In this document: positions 47,860-57,557 of the stretch, piece after piece
How the letters are laid out: every line of letters begins with the position of its first letter
Position numbering within the stretch: the first letter of the stretch is position 1
Assembly (NCBI RefSeq): GCF_030323145.1
Contig: NZ_CP100470.1
Span: forward strand, 4,691,001 to 4,755,000
Reading direction: 5' to 3'
Length of the DNA stretch: 64,000 nucleotides
From: Mesorhizobium sp. C432A
Lineage (GTDB): Bacteria > Pseudomonadota > Alphaproteobacteria > Rhizobiales > Rhizobiaceae
Made by a program: the position numbers and the translations under genes
Notes under the pieces: generated by a model
What the model saw: only the letters and a program-made list of their open reading frames with translations
What the model was told of the DNA's origin: nothing
Database searches by the model: none

Positions 47860-48183
47860 CTATTTGCCGCCCTTGGCCTTGCTGTTCTGGTGCGAGCGCA
47901 GGATACGGCTTTTCAGCACGTTCGACGACTTGAAGGTCATCACCCGGCGCGGCAGGATCGGCACTTCCTCGCCGGTCTTGGGATTGCGGCCGATGCGTTC
48001 GTTCTTGGAACGGACGTGGAAGGTGGCGAAGGACGACAGCTTCACCGTCTCGCCGCGTACGATGGCTTCACAGATTTCGTCCAGCACCGCTTCGACGAGT
48101 TCTGCCGATTCAGTGCGTGACAAGCCGACCTTACGGTAAACAGCTTCGGCAAGGTCGGCGCGCGTAAGTGTCTTTCCCCCCAT
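47860..48183 (-). CDS. ihfA: integration host factor subunit alpha
   Basis: A 107-residue HU-fold protein that bends DNA as a heterodimer with IhfB. It opens [49 protein letters not shown] contains the minor-groove arm with the intercalating Pro. The basic tail after SRILRSHQ is a rhizobial feature. It sits between fabH and merR. Confidence 0.96.
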   Translation of the reverse strand: MGGKTLTRADLAEAVYRKVGLSRTESAELVEAVLDEICEAIVRGETVKLSSFATFHVRSKNERIGRNPKTGEEVPILPRRVMTFKSSNVLKSRILRSHQNSKAKGGK

Positions 48184-48287
48184 GCGACCGTCCCATCAGT
48201 TCAAAAAACATAAATCGATACAGGTAAAGGCAGAGCCTAAGTAATTGATCCGGCAAGGTCAAGGACCGAAACCGGACCGTTCGGCAC

Positions 48288-49259
48288 TTACCAGCGAACG
48301 AGAACCGCGCCCCAGGTGAAGCCGCCGCCCATCGCTTCCAGGAGCACGAGATCACCCTTCTTGATGCGACCGTCGGCGACAGCCACCGAAAGCGCCAGCG
48401 GCACGGAAGCAGCCGAGGTGTTACCGTGCAAATCGACGGTGACCACCACCTTTTGCTCTGCAATCCCGAGCTTCTTGGCCGAAGCGTCAATAATGCGTTT
48501 ATTGGCCTGATGCGGCACGAACCAGTCGAGGTCGCCGGCGGTTATGCCGGCCTGCGAAAACGTCGCCTCGATGACATCGGTGATCATGCCGACGGCGTGC
48601 TTGAACACTTCGCGGCCTTCCATCCTGAGATGGCCGACCGTGCCGGTGGTCGAGGGACCGCCATCGACGAAAAGCTTGTCCTTGTGGGCGCCGTCGGAGC
48701 GCAGGCTCATCGCCAGCACGCCACGGTCGGCAATGCCGCCGGTGCCCTCATCCGCTTCCAGCACCAGCGCGCCGGCGCCGTCGCCGAACAAGACGCAGGT
48801 CGAGCGGTCGCTCCAGTCGAGGATGCGAGAAAAGGTCTCCGCGCCGATCACCAGCACGCGCTTGGCGAGGCCGCCTCTGATGTAGAGGTCGGCGGTGGTC
48901 ACCGCATAGACGAAGCCCGAGCACACCGCCTGCAGGTCGAAGGCAAAGCCGTGATGCATGCCGAGCCGGTTCTGGATCTCGACGGCGGTCGCCGGAAAGG
49001 TGTTGTTGGGCGTCGAGGTCGCCAGCACGATCAGGTCGATGTCGGCAGGCGTAAGACCAGCATTGTCGAGCGCTGCGCGCGCCGCCGCCTCGCCCAGCGA
49101 CGCCGTCGTCTCGTCATCGGCGGCTATATGACGCTGGCGGATGCCGGTGCGCTGGGCGATCCACTCGTCCGAGGTCTCGACCATGCCTTCGAAATCGGCA
49201 TTCTTCATGATGCGGCGGGGCAGCGCAGCACCGGTGCCGCGCACGACTGATCTGATCAA
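48288..49259 (-). CDS. fabH: beta-ketoacyl-ACP synthase III
   Basis: FabH (323 aa) starts fatty-acid synthesis by condensing acetyl-CoA with malonyl-ACP. The catalytic triad is Cys113 (AVCSGFVYA), His250 ([10 protein letters not shown]) and Asn280 (HGNTSAAS). The start is TTG at 49259 with AGGA upstream. It lies 9 bp after the plsX stop on the same strand; the plsX-fabH pair is conserved and links phospholipid and fatty-acid synthesis. Confidence 0.97.
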   Translation of the reverse strand: MIRSVVRGTGAALPRRIMKNADFEGMVETSDEWIAQRTGIRQRHIAADDETTASLGEAAARAALDNAGLTPADIDLIVLATSTPNNTFPATAVEIQNRLGMHHGFAFDLQAVCSGFVYAVTTADLYIRGGLAKRVLVIGAETFSRILDWSDRSTCVLFGDGAGALVLEADEGTGGIADRGVLAMSLRSDGAHKDKLFVDGGPSTTGTVGHLRMEGREVFKHAVGMITDVIEATFSQAGITAGDLDWFVPHQANKRIIDASAKKLGIAEQKVVVTVDLHGNTSAASVPLALSVAVADGRIKKGDLVLLEAMGGGFTWGAVLVRW

Positions 49260-49268
49260 AGCTCTTTC

Positions 49269-50339
49269 CTATTCCTTTTCGTCGACGGTGGCGTCGGATT
49301 TCCTGCTTGCCTGGGCATGCGGGTTGCGCGCATGGAACAGGTCGAGATCGGCCTCGATGCGGTCGATCAGATTGTTGCGCACCATGTCATAGCCAAGCTC
49401 GATGGCCGCCGCGAAACCGTCCGAATCGGCGCCGCCATGGCTCTTTACCACGATGCCGTTCAGACCCAGGAAAACACCGCCATTGGAGCGGCCCGGATCG
49501 AGCTTTTCGCGCAGGCGGTCAAAAGCGCCCCTGGCGAAGACATAGCCGATCCTGGCCATCAGCGTGCGGTTCATCGCGGCGCGCAGATAGCCTGAGATCT
49601 GGCGCACAGTGCCTTCTGCCGTCTTGAGCGCGATGTTGCCGGCGAAGCCCTCGGTGACTACCACGTCGACCGTGCCCTTGCCGATGTCGTCACCCTCGAC
49701 GAAGCCATGATAATTCATCGAGGCCATGTTGGCCTCGCGCAGCATGCGCCCGGCTTCCTTGACCTCTTCCTGTCCCTTGATCTCCTCGACGCCGACATTG
49801 AGCAGGCCGACTTTCGGCCGGTCGATGCCGAACACCGAGCGCGCCATGCCGGTGCCGAGAATGGCAAAGTCGATCAGCTGGTGCGCATCGGCGCCGATGG
49901 TGGCGCCGACATCCAGCACCACGCTCTCGCCGCGCATCGTGGGCCAGATCGCCGCGATCGCCGGACGATCGATGGTCGCCATCGTGCGCAGGCAGAACTT
50001 CGACATCGCCATCAGCGCGCCGGTATTGCCGGCCGAAATGCAGGCCTGCGCGCTGCCACTCTTGACTGCTTCGACAGCCTTCCACATCGACGACTTCCAG
50101 CGGCCGTGGCGCAGCGCCTGGCTCGGCTTGTCATCCATCCTGACCGCGACTTCGCAATGGTGGAACTCGCTGACCTCGGCCAGTTTGGGAAATTTGGCGA
50201 GTTCGGGGCGCACCAATTCCTCGCGCCCATATATGACGAAGCGGATGTCGGGACGCCTGACGGCGACCGTCATGAGTGCCGGGATGACCACGTTTGGCCC
50301 GTGATCGCCACCCATGGCATCGATGGAAATCCTGATCAC
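49269..50339 (-). CDS. plsX: phosphate acyltransferase PlsX
   Basis: A 356-residue peripheral membrane enzyme that makes acyl-phosphate from acyl-ACP for phospholipid synthesis. It opens [14 protein letters not shown], and [18 protein letters not shown] and [14 protein letters not shown] are signature segments. The start is GTG at 50339. It is followed by fabH. No rpmF gene lies between the DUF177 gene and plsX. Confidence 0.96.
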   Translation of the reverse strand: MIRISIDAMGGDHGPNVVIPALMTVAVRRPDIRFVIYGREELVRPELAKFPKLAEVSEFHHCEVAVRMDDKPSQALRHGRWKSSMWKAVEAVKSGSAQACISAGNTGALMAMSKFCLRTMATIDRPAIAAIWPTMRGESVVLDVGATIGADAHQLIDFAILGTGMARSVFGIDRPKVGLLNVGVEEIKGQEEVKEAGRMLREANMASMNYHGFVEGDDIGKGTVDVVVTEGFAGNIALKTAEGTVRQISGYLRAAMNRTLMARIGYVFARGAFDRLREKLDPGRSNGGVFLGLNGIVVKSHGGADSDGFAAAIELGYDMVRNNLIDRIEADLDLFHARNPHAQASRKSDATVDEKE

Positions 50340-50486
50340 GCGGTCTTTATCTCACTAGCTTGGGCCAGGGCACATGGCCCGCGAAAGAAATACTAAACTC
50401 GCGAAATTCGGGGGCTCGCGAAGGTTCGGCGAAAATAGCGGTTTTGGGCTGCCGCACAACCGGCTTTTCTCCGATCGCTTCGTGTT

Positions 50487-51035
50487 TTAGGATTTTCCAA
50501 GCAAGGATCGCAGCTTTTGCTGGAATTCATTCTCGACGGGCTCGTCCGGGCCGGCGGCATCGAGAGAGGCGCCTGCCTTGCGCGGATAGGGATCGATCGC
50601 CAGCCCGAAGAACTGTTCGGCGAGCGCGCCGACGTCGATCGTGTCGCCGGAGAATGTTTCCGGGCCGTCTGGCCCGTCGGCGTCGAGCAGGATCTCGCCG
50701 CCGCCTTCGAAACCTTGCCGTCCGAGTTTGGATTGTTCGGGCAAGAACAGCGCCTCGACCTCCTCGTCGATATGGGCCGCGACCGGCTCAAGGGTGACGA
50801 TGCAGGCCTGGGTGATATCAGCCTCGACGCGGCCGCTGACCTTGACGCCATTGCGCTTCCACGGCGCCACCAAAAGCTCAGCACGGTAGTTTTCGACCGA
50901 AAGCAGCTCGTGCTCGCGCGCAAGCATTGCGCGCTGCGCGGCGTCGGCGTCGATCACCACCTGCAAACCTTTGTGCGGCAGGCGGCCGACATTGGCCGCG
51001 AATGAGACCGGGCTAGGCGTGTCCACATGTTTCAT
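50487..51035 (-). CDS. YceD/DUF177 family protein
   Basis: A 182-residue protein with the DUF177 core VEADITQACIVTLEPVAAHIDEEVEALFLPE. The Cys in TQACIVTL is conserved. It ends with PYPRKAGASLD and a FQQKLRSLLGKS tail. In several bacteria the family is linked to 23S rRNA or ribosome accumulation, and it usually lies near plsX, as here. GGAGACCAAG precedes the ATG. Confidence 0.88.
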   Translation of the reverse strand: MKHVDTPSPVSFAANVGRLPHKGLQVVIDADAAQRAMLAREHELLSVENYRAELLVAPWKRNGVKVSGRVEADITQACIVTLEPVAAHIDEEVEALFLPEQSKLGRQGFEGGGEILLDADGPDGPETFSGDTIDVGALAEQFFGLAIDPYPRKAGASLDAAGPDEPVENEFQQKLRSLLGKS

Positions 51036-51050
51036 CTTGGTCTCCCCTCC

Positions 51051-51593
51051 TCACTCCGCTTTCGCGACGGGAAACGCCACGGCACCGGAAACGATCGATT
51101 CGGACGGCTGTGCTTCAAGCTGCCTGGCGGCATCGATTACATAGGACGCCAGCGGCAAGGCTTGCGGCCAGGCGCCGGCATCGGGTCTGACATTGCGCGC
51201 CAGGGCGGCAGCAAGCGCGTCGCGGTCGCTGCGTCCCAGCGCGTCGTCATAGGCGGCGGTACGGCCGTAGAACATTTTGGCCAGCCTCTTCATGCGCTTG
51301 GGCACGCCGACATCGCCAACGCCCAGTTCCCGCAGCGAATGCTCGACATCGAGAAAGAACTCGTCGATCAGCACCTGCGCGACCTCTTGCGCGACGCCCT
51401 CTTCGCCGCGCAGCCGGTGCTGAAACAGGAACATATGCAGCGACAGCATCTCGAAACGGCCGAGCGGCGTATCCGGCACATTCCAGTGGGAATAAAACAC
51501 GGTCTGCCGCGCCGCCGCCACGATTTGTGCGTAAAGCGCCTCGGTGATAGCGCGGTTGGCGTTGCGTTCGCGGCCAAAAAGGCGCTGGAACAT
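51051..51593 (-). CDS. ubiquinol-cytochrome c chaperone family protein
   Basis: A 180-residue protein of the CBP3/ubiquinol-cytochrome c chaperone type, needed in mitochondria for assembly of the bc1 complex. Visible segments are MFQRLFGRERNANR, ARQTVFYSHWNVPDTPLGRFEMLSLHMFLFQHRLRGE and MKRLAKMFYGRTAAYDDAL. It lies 15 bp before the DUF177 gene on the same strand. Divergent from bamE. Confidence 0.9.
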   Translation of the reverse strand: MFQRLFGRERNANRAITEALYAQIVAAARQTVFYSHWNVPDTPLGRFEMLSLHMFLFQHRLRGEEGVAQEVAQVLIDEFFLDVEHSLRELGVGDVGVPKRMKRLAKMFYGRTAAYDDALGRSDRDALAAALARNVRPDAGAWPQALPLASYVIDAARQLEAQPSESIVSGAVAFPVAKAE

Positions 51594-51696
51594 TGAGGGT
51601 GGTCTCCTGGGGACCGATTGTTTGAATGGGCCTTGTTGCATCGGCAAGCAAGCTGGTTTACCGGTTTTGCCGCCCAGCGCAAGTTGCGGCCAGCTA

Positions 51697-52221
51697 ATGG
51701 AGTTGTTGTTGCGCGCGCTGAAATTCAAGTCGACTTTTCTGCCTGGGGCCACCGCCGCGGTTTCGCTGGTGCTGGTGGCTTCCGCGCTGTCGGGCTGCAA
51801 TTCGTCCAAGATGTTCGGCGACCTTAACCCTAGCGAGACGCTGACGCAGGGCTATGTTATCGACCAGCAGGCGGTCGATTCGGTGCCGGTGGGCTCCAGC
51901 CGCGAACAGGTGCTTCTGGCGCTCGGCACGCCATCGACGAAAGCCACCTTCGACAATGAGGCGTTCTATTACATTTCGCAGACGCGCAAGCGCTATGTCG
52001 CTTTCGACAAGCCGCGCCTGGTCGACCAGAAAGTGCTCGCGGTCTATTTTGGCGAGGACGGGCGCGTCACCCAGATTGCCAATTACGGTCTGAAGGACGG
52101 CAAGATTTTCGACTTCATCTCGCGCACCACGCCGACCGGCGGCAAGGACCAGAACTTCCTCAGCCAGATCATCAAAGGCGCCAGCAAGCTGGCGCCCCCC
52201 ATTCCTGGCGGCGGCGCCTAA
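51697..52221 (+). CDS. bamE: outer membrane assembly factor BamE
   Basis: A 174-residue lipoprotein (SmpA/OmlA family) of the BAM complex. The lipobox is SALSGC (Cys34 from this start). The folded domain has YVIDQQAVDSVPVGSSREQVLLALGTPS and VLAVYFGEDGRVTQIANYGLKDG. The ATG at 51697 lacks a good ribosome site; a TTG at 51709 has GGAG 6 nt before it and may be the true start. A strong terminator follows. Confidence 0.92.
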   Translation: MELLLRALKFKSTFLPGATAAVSLVLVASALSGCNSSKMFGDLNPSETLTQGYVIDQQAVDSVPVGSSREQVLLALGTPSTKATFDNEAFYYISQTRKRYVAFDKPRLVDQKVLAVYFGEDGRVTQIANYGLKDGKIFDFISRTTPTGGKDQNFLSQIIKGASKLAPPIPGGGA

Positions 52222-52280
52222 GAAGCGACCGCCTTCCTCAGATTTTTGCTTCCCCCGAAGCGACACCATCTCAGGCGACC

Positions 52281-52312
52281 AAAAGCCCGCGGGAGCGATC
52301 CTGCGGGCTTTT
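52281..52312 (+). terminator. intrinsic terminator after bamE
   Basis: AAAAGCCCGC / GCGGGCTTTT around 12 nt is followed by GTTTTG. It also faces the end of the AraC-type gene at 52322 and may serve both. Confidence 0.85.
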
Positions 52313-52321
52313 GTTTTGAGG

Positions 52322-53362
52322 TCATGCGGCCGCAACACCCGTCGCGCTTTGCCGCGCGTGGCCTGTTCGGCCGCCGGGCTCCAGCGAGGCGCGGTGCACA
52401 GCCGCACTCTGCCGCGCTTCCGAAGGCGTCATGCCGAAATGCCGGCGGAAGGCGTGGTTGAAGGTCGAGAGATCGCCGAAGCCGGCGTCGAAGGCGATGG
52501 CGCCGATGGTGCGGTGTGCCAGGCGCAGGTCGGATAGCTTGCTGCAAACCAGCGCCAGCCGCCGGCCAAGCACGAACTGCGACAGCGAGGTACCCTCACC
52601 CTCGAACAGCTTTCTGATATAGCGCGCGCTGACGCGGTGGCGCCCGGCCAGCGCGTCCGACCCGACATCGCCGGAAGCCAGATTGCTTTCGATATCGGCT
52701 TTGATGGCGCGAAGCCGCGCGGCGCGTATGCCGCGGCCTGCGGCGACCTCGGTGGCGTCCTGCGTTGCCCCGACCACGACCGCGACAAGGTCCTGTATGT
52801 GCTTGGCGGCAAGCCAGCGCAATTCGGACGCGGCCAGGTTCGGCTCCTGCATCAGCAGACGGACATAGCTGGTCAGCAGCAAGAACTTTTCGCCCACGCA
52901 TGACATCGGCGTCATCAGGGCGGCATCCGCATTCGCAGCCATGGGCCCGAGCGCTGCCTTGGGGATGGTGATGAAGAGATGATGCGACATCGCCCGCTCG
53001 ATCACATGCGGATCAGAGGAGGACAGAAGGATTGCCTGGCCGGCCTCGATGCTGGCCTCGCGGCCGAGATGCGAGAAGGTGGCAGCGCCCTCCAGACACA
53101 TGAAGAAAATGTAATCATCGGTCCCCTTGGCCACGGCGCGGGAACGGATGGTGCGGAAGGCGGTGGTCCTCGAACCGGCAATGCCGACGCCCGGCAGCCG
53201 CAGGATGGTCGCGTCGACGGAGAGCTTTTCCTCCGTGACGTTAAAATCCATGTCGGTCACCATCCGGCGCAACAGGTCGCAATAGACGTTTCGCCATTCC
53301 GCTCGCGGCCACATGGCGGTCGAAAAGCGCGCATGCGCAAACTCGGGGGGTCGAATAGTCAT
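52322..53362 (-). CDS. AraC family transcriptional regulator
   Basis: A 346-residue regulator. The N-terminal ligand region (AraC_binding_2 type, about 40-190: DYIFFMCLEGAATFSHLGRE...) precedes two C-terminal helix-turn-helix units (about 235-330: VSARYIRKLFEGEGTSLSQFV and FDAGFGDLSTFNHAFRRHFGMTPSEAR). The ATG at 53362 is chosen for GGGAG 7 nt upstream; an ATG 27 bp earlier has none. Divergent from a GcvA-like LysR gene across 209 bp. Effector unknown. Confidence 0.92.
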   Translation of the reverse strand: MTIRPPEFAHARFSTAMWPRAEWRNVYCDLLRRMVTDMDFNVTEEKLSVDATILRLPGVGIAGSRTTAFRTIRSRAVAKGTDDYIFFMCLEGAATFSHLGREASIEAGQAILLSSSDPHVIERAMSHHLFITIPKAALGPMAANADAALMTPMSCVGEKFLLLTSYVRLLMQEPNLAASELRWLAAKHIQDLVAVVVGATQDATEVAAGRGIRAARLRAIKADIESNLASGDVGSDALAGRHRVSARYIRKLFEGEGTSLSQFVLGRRLALVCSKLSDLRLAHRTIGAIAFDAGFGDLSTFNHAFRRHFGMTPSEARQSAAVHRASLEPGGRTGHARQSATGVAAA

Positions 53363-53571
53363 GGGGTACTCCCAAGCGATTGTCTTCATTTCACTGTCGT
53401 TCGTAAGTCGAGGCTCGTTCCATGAACGGCCTCTCATCCGACGGCGGCAATCGGGGGGCAGTGGATGGCTACAATGATTTGCGCATTTGGACAAAAGACT
53501 ATTTACGAAGCTATGGATGAGCTTTGTTCATTCATGCTAAGGAACCCATGGGCGGGATCGGGTAACGGCAA

Positions 53572-54486
53572 ATGACAAGACGGCTTCCACAACTGGAATC
53601 CATTCGTGCTTTCGAGGTCATTGCCCGGCTGGGCAGCTTCAAGCGCGCCGGCGATGAGCTGAATGTTACGCCAAGCGCGCTCAGCCACCGCATCGCCGAT
53701 CTCGAAGCCGATCTCGGCGTGCTTCTGTTCACCCGCCATGTCCGCCGCGTCGAACTAACGCTTGAAGGCGAAAGATTGTCCGCGGGCGTGCGACGCGCAT
53801 TGCTGGAAATCCAGAGCACGATCGCGAGTGTCGCGCGCAACGAGCGCACGAGGCTGAGGGTCACTGCCATTCCTTCGCATGCCGTACGCTGGCTGGCCCC
53901 GCGTCTGCACAGGTTTCGCAAAAAGCATCCCGAAACAGAGATCGACATCAATGCGGATCTTGCAGTCGTCGACCTTTCGCAGCGAACAGTCGACATCGCA
54001 TTGCGGTTCGGCGGCGGACACTATCCGGCCGTCGAGACCGAATGGCTGATGGCAGATGCGATCTTTCCTGTCGTCAGTCCCGACTATCTCGCCGCCAACG
54101 GCCCGGTCAGAGACCAGCACGATGTGCTGCGACTGTTTCGCATCCTCGACACGACGGCCGAAAATGACGAGAGCGGCGCCAATTGGCGCCACTGGTTCGA
54201 GAGAAACAATCTGCCGCTGGATACGGTTGGCGACGGCATGAATCTGAACGGAACCTTGCTGGCGGTCGAAGCGGCGGCGAGCGGTCTGGGCGTCGCCATC
54301 GCGAGGAAGTCGCTGGTCGAGAGCGATTTGCGCACAGGCAGGCTCGTCCGCCTCCTGACAACGGACATACCGACGAACTGGAACCACTACGTCGTCGTCC
54401 ACCCGTCCATCTCCGCCTGGGAGCCTGCCAGATCATTCATCAACTGGCTGAAGGCGGAAGCCGGCGACAGCGCCGGCGCCGGTTGA
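53572..54486 (+). CDS. LysR family regulator, GcvA-like
   Basis: A 304-residue LysR protein. The N-terminal HTH is LESIRAFEVIARLGSFKRAGDELNVTPSALSHRIADLEADLGVLLFTR. The effector domain has RWLAPRLHRFRKKHPETEIDI, the GcvA-type segment. GcvA-like regulators often control amino-acid or beta-lactamase genes. It is divergent from the AraC gene; the next plus-strand gene is more than 1 kb away, so no target is evident. Confidence 0.92.
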   Translation: MTRRLPQLESIRAFEVIARLGSFKRAGDELNVTPSALSHRIADLEADLGVLLFTRHVRRVELTLEGERLSAGVRRALLEIQSTIASVARNERTRLRVTAIPSHAVRWLAPRLHRFRKKHPETEIDINADLAVVDLSQRTVDIALRFGGGHYPAVETEWLMADAIFPVVSPDYLAANGPVRDQHDVLRLFRILDTTAENDESGANWRHWFERNNLPLDTVGDGMNLNGTLLAVEAAASGLGVAIARKSLVESDLRTGRLVRLLTTDIPTNWNHYVVVHPSISAWEPARSFINWLKAEAGDSAGAG

Positions 54487-54544
54487 CCTCGGCGGCCGTT
54501 TGGGAACTCTCCTCGGGAGGTCAGCAGAAGGCGCCCCCCGGTGC

Positions 54545-55102
54545 TCACGGACTCATTGCACCGGCCGGTTGGTCATCCTTGCGGCCCGACTGGTTCGCGG
54601 CCTTGGCGGCAAGCGCTGCCGCCATCTGGCTCTCCAGCTCGCGCAGCTTGGCGTCGAGTGTCGCCATGCCGCCCCAGCCGAATGTCGCGCGGTACAGCGG
54701 TGCGATCTCGGGCGTCAGGAATTCGACGAGGGTTTCGTCCTCGACCCAGACCTTGAGCACCTTGAACAGGCGCGCATCGATCAGCTCGCTATGCCAGCCC
54801 ATGCGGGCGGCAATGCCCTGGATGGTTTCGGTCGAATTGGGCGTGCTGAGCAGCACATGCGAGCCGGAGCGCAGGCGCATGTTCGGGTCGAAGCCGATGC
54901 CGAGCGGCGCTTGCTGGTCCAGAACCGTGCCGCACGGCAGGATTTCGATCAGCGAGCCGAAATCGTCGCCGAGGCAGACGAACCATGCTCCCTCAGGAAA
55001 TGGCGGCGACGGCGCACGAACCGCGGTGGCGACAAGCATTTCGGCAAGGACGCTGGCGACGGCCTGCGGATCGCGGGCGTTGAATGAAGCGTGGTGCAGC
55101 AT
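54545..55102 (-). CDS. VOC family protein with C-terminal helix
   Basis: A 185-residue protein. It starts MLHHASFNARDPQAVASVLAEML, has GAWFVCLGDDFGSLIEIL and GSHVLLSTPNS as vicinal-oxygen-chelate strands, and KVWVEDETLVEFLTPE near the end. A charged Ala-rich helix (KLRELESQMAAALAAKAAN) extends it beyond a normal VOC domain. It lies downstream of the DUF1772 gene on the same strand. Confidence 0.8.
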   Translation of the reverse strand: MLHHASFNARDPQAVASVLAEMLVATAVRAPSPPFPEGAWFVCLGDDFGSLIEILPCGTVLDQQAPLGIGFDPNMRLRSGSHVLLSTPNSTETIQGIAARMGWHSELIDARLFKVLKVWVEDETLVEFLTPEIAPLYRATFGWGGMATLDAKLRELESQMAAALAAKAANQSGRKDDQPAGAMSP

Positions 55103-55176
55103 GGCAATACTCCTGTTTCAACGGCGGCGGCCGGCAGAAGTGCCGACCCATGCCGCGGCGTTCCGCGAAAACTGAA

Positions 55177-55638
55177 TCACCGGCTGAGCGTCAGGATGAC
55201 CGCGGCAAACAGGCAGGCGTATTCGGCCAGTCCAAGCACAAGGCGCAGATTGTGGTTGGCCGCCCAGCTGTCGCGCGTCTGCGCCCAATCATCGGGGATG
55301 GTCACCGGCGTCCAGCTCAGCACCTGTTTGTTGAGCGGCACCTGACGGCTGACGGTGAAGCCAATGTCGATCACCACCAGCGCCGCGGCGACGATCGTCA
55401 GGATGCGCGGCAGGCCGGCATCGACCGCAAACATCGCCGTCGCCGCGATCAGCACCAGCGTCGTCAGCCTGACGACCGGCATCACCCGGGTAAACGTCCG
55501 GTCGCGCATCTGATGCATGGCCATGTACTGGCCGGCGGTAAGATCATCGATGCGAAAATCATGGATTACGCCCGAGACGTAGATGCCGGCAATAATTCCA
55601 GCCAGCGCAAGCGAAGCCGTCATCAAAAACATGTCCAT
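55177..55638 (-). CDS. DUF1772-like membrane protein
   Basis: A 153-residue protein with four hydrophobic helices: MTASLALAGIIAGIYVSGV, VVRLTTLVLIAATAMFAV, ILTIVAAALVVIDIGF and LVLGLAEYACLFAAVILTL. The later DDWAQTRDSWAANHNLR segment is the conserved W-x(n)-W-x-x-x-H-x-x-R of DUF1772, related to anthrone oxygenase-like proteins. AGGAAAAGAC precedes the ATG. Confidence 0.8.
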   Translation of the reverse strand: MDMFLMTASLALAGIIAGIYVSGVIHDFRIDDLTAGQYMAMHQMRDRTFTRVMPVVRLTTLVLIAATAMFAVDAGLPRILTIVAAALVVIDIGFTVSRQVPLNKQVLSWTPVTIPDDWAQTRDSWAANHNLRLVLGLAEYACLFAAVILTLSR

Positions 55639-55934
55639 GTCTTTTCCTGCCGAAATGCCTTTCCCTGCCCGAAATCGCCGCGAGGGCGAGCAGACACCGC
55701 GTCGATCGCAATGTCCTGGCCATGGCCGGGGTATTAAAGCAGGCGAACGGTCCGGGCTTGGGCAGAACGGAACGATGTTTTGGGCAATGCGGCCCTCCGA
55801 TTGCATCAAAACATCAAGTGCCGTGAGATCGAAACCCATCAGCAAACCTTGACGCGTACTTGCCAGCGACCGGTCAAATTCGTATCAGACCGTGCTGGCC
55901 AATGGCGCATCACGCTGAATTGGGAGTAGCATCC

Positions 55935-56480
55935 GTGCCGGAAAAAACCCGGACAAAACCGACAGGCTGGATGGCGACCGGAACGGCTGACAGCCAAGTG
56001 GTCACGCCTGACTGGATGCCCATCGAGCAGGTGACGATCGATGGCGTGAGGGTCAAGGAGATCAGGCCGGTCGCAACCTCCACCGGCTATCTGACCGAGA
56101 TCTTTCGCGAGGAGTGGGAGCTCGATTCGGAGCCGGTCGGCCAGGTCTTCCAACGCACCTTGTATCCCGGCGCGGTGACGGGCTGGCATGCCCATGCGGT
56201 GACGACCGACCGGCTGTTCTGCTGCGTCGGCAGCGTTCGCATTTCGCTGTTTGACGGACGCAAGGCCTCGCCGACCTTCGGCGCCGTCTGGCACAAGATT
56301 ATCGGCCCGCTGCGCCCGGCGGTCGTCATCATTCCGCCCGGCATATGGCATGGTGTTGTCTCGCTCGGAGCGGAGACGGCGGTGCTGCTCAATCTCGTCG
56401 ACAAGGCCTATGCCTACGATCAGCCCGACCATTGGCGCCTGCCGCCAGACACCGACCACATTCCCTACAAACTGGTGTAG
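55935..56480 (+). CDS. dTDP-4-dehydrorhamnose 3,5-epimerase-like cupin
   Basis: A 181-residue cupin related to RmlC-type epimerases. Segments are VKEIRPVATSTGYLTEIFREEW, FQRTLYPGAVTGWHAHAVTTDRLFCCVGSV with the active-site His region, and IIPPGIWHGVVSLG. A GTG at 55935 with GGGAG upstream is preferred. The glycosyltransferase gene starts 1 bp after its stop, so the pair probably makes and transfers a modified sugar. Confidence 0.82.
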   Translation: MPEKTRTKPTGWMATGTADSQVVTPDWMPIEQVTIDGVRVKEIRPVATSTGYLTEIFREEWELDSEPVGQVFQRTLYPGAVTGWHAHAVTTDRLFCCVGSVRISLFDGRKASPTFGAVWHKIIGPLRPAVVIIPPGIWHGVVSLGAETAVLLNLVDKAYAYDQPDHWRLPPDTDHIPYKLV

Positions 56481-56481
56481 C

Positions 56482-57480
56482 GTGGAAGCATCGGCGCAGC
56501 GCGACCAGGCCGGCGGCGAACCGCTGGTCTCGATCGTGATCGCGACGCACAACCGGCCGGCAGCGCTGCGGCAGGCATTGACCAGCGTCATGCGCCAGAC
56601 GTTGCAAGACTGGGAAGCCTTGGTCATCGGGGACGATTGCAGGCCGGATACGGCGGCCGTTGTCGCTGAATTTGACGATGCCCGCATCGTCTACATCGAT
56701 CTTCCCGTCAATTTCGGCGAACAGTCCGGTCCCAACAATATCGGCTTTGCCAGGGCGCGTGGCCGCTTCGTCGCCTTGCTCAACCACGACGATCTGTGGT
56801 TTCCCGACCATTTGGCGGCGACGACCGGCTGGATCGACGCCACAGGCGCCGACGTGGTGCTGGCGCGCGGTGCCGTCATCCAGCCGCCGTCGGCGGCCGG
56901 CAATCCTGTCAATTCGATCTTCGGGATCGGCAAGGATGGTTTTTACGACCCCGTCACGACGGAAGGATTTGGCTCAGCACACATGTTTCGCCGCGCTTCG
57001 TTCAGCCTGCTCGGACCTTGGCGACCCGCCAGCCAGTGCTTTTGCGAAAGCTCGCAGGACTGGCTGTTTCGGGCATGGCGAAAGGGCGCGGTGATCGCGA
57101 CGATGCCGCACCTCACGGTGATCAAGCTGCATTCCGGCATACGCAAGGGTTCCTATCTCGGCGACAATGCGCAGGAACAGAAGGATCTTCTGGACGCCAT
57201 GCAGACGCCGGACGCCTTGCGCGTGAAAATCCTTGGCTGCGCGGGCGAACCCATTCGCCTGGCGGCATCGAGTTATCTCAGGCGCAGGCTGATGGCGGCT
57301 CTTGGCATCCATCCCCGCGCCCGCGCCTTCCGCCGCAAGTATAAGCGAGGCGCCTTCCTTGCCAAGCTGCGGCGCCTGCGTGGCCTGGCGCCGATGCCTG
57401 AGCGCGAACCTGGCGTGAGCGAATTGCTCGATCGCTACAGCAAGCGCGGCGATGCCGGCACCGAGCCGGATGAGGGTTGA
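56482..57480 (+). CDS. glycosyltransferase family 2
   Basis: A 332-residue GT-A enzyme. The donor site is VSIVIATHNRPAALRQALTSV and LVIGDDCRPD, and the metal-binding region is VALLNHDDLWFPDHL. SQDWLFRAWRKG is the downstream acidic ED/QxW-like motif. A basic C-terminal stretch (RRRLMAALGIHPRARAFRRKYKR) may contact membrane. The GTG start is 1 bp after the epimerase-like gene. Confidence 0.9.
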   Translation: MEASAQRDQAGGEPLVSIVIATHNRPAALRQALTSVMRQTLQDWEALVIGDDCRPDTAAVVAEFDDARIVYIDLPVNFGEQSGPNNIGFARARGRFVALLNHDDLWFPDHLAATTGWIDATGADVVLARGAVIQPPSAAGNPVNSIFGIGKDGFYDPVTTEGFGSAHMFRRASFSLLGPWRPASQCFCESSQDWLFRAWRKGAVIATMPHLTVIKLHSGIRKGSYLGDNAQEQKDLLDAMQTPDALRVKILGCAGEPIRLAASSYLRRRLMAALGIHPRARAFRRKYKRGAFLAKLRRLRGLAPMPEREPGVSELLDRYSKRGDAGTEPDEG

Positions 57481-57508
57481 CTGCCACCAGCGTAAATCTC
57501 AAACAAAA

Positions 57509-57532
57509 ACCCGCGGGATCGCTCCCGCGGGT
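57509..57532. terminator. bidirectional terminator between GT2 gene and hppA
   Basis: ACCCGCGGGA / TCCCGCGGGT with a 4-nt loop. TTGTT follows on the plus strand and TTTTGTTTG on the minus strand, so it can end both convergent genes. Confidence 0.85.
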
Positions 57533-57557
57533 TTGTTCCTGAAGCAGTGGCGTTGCC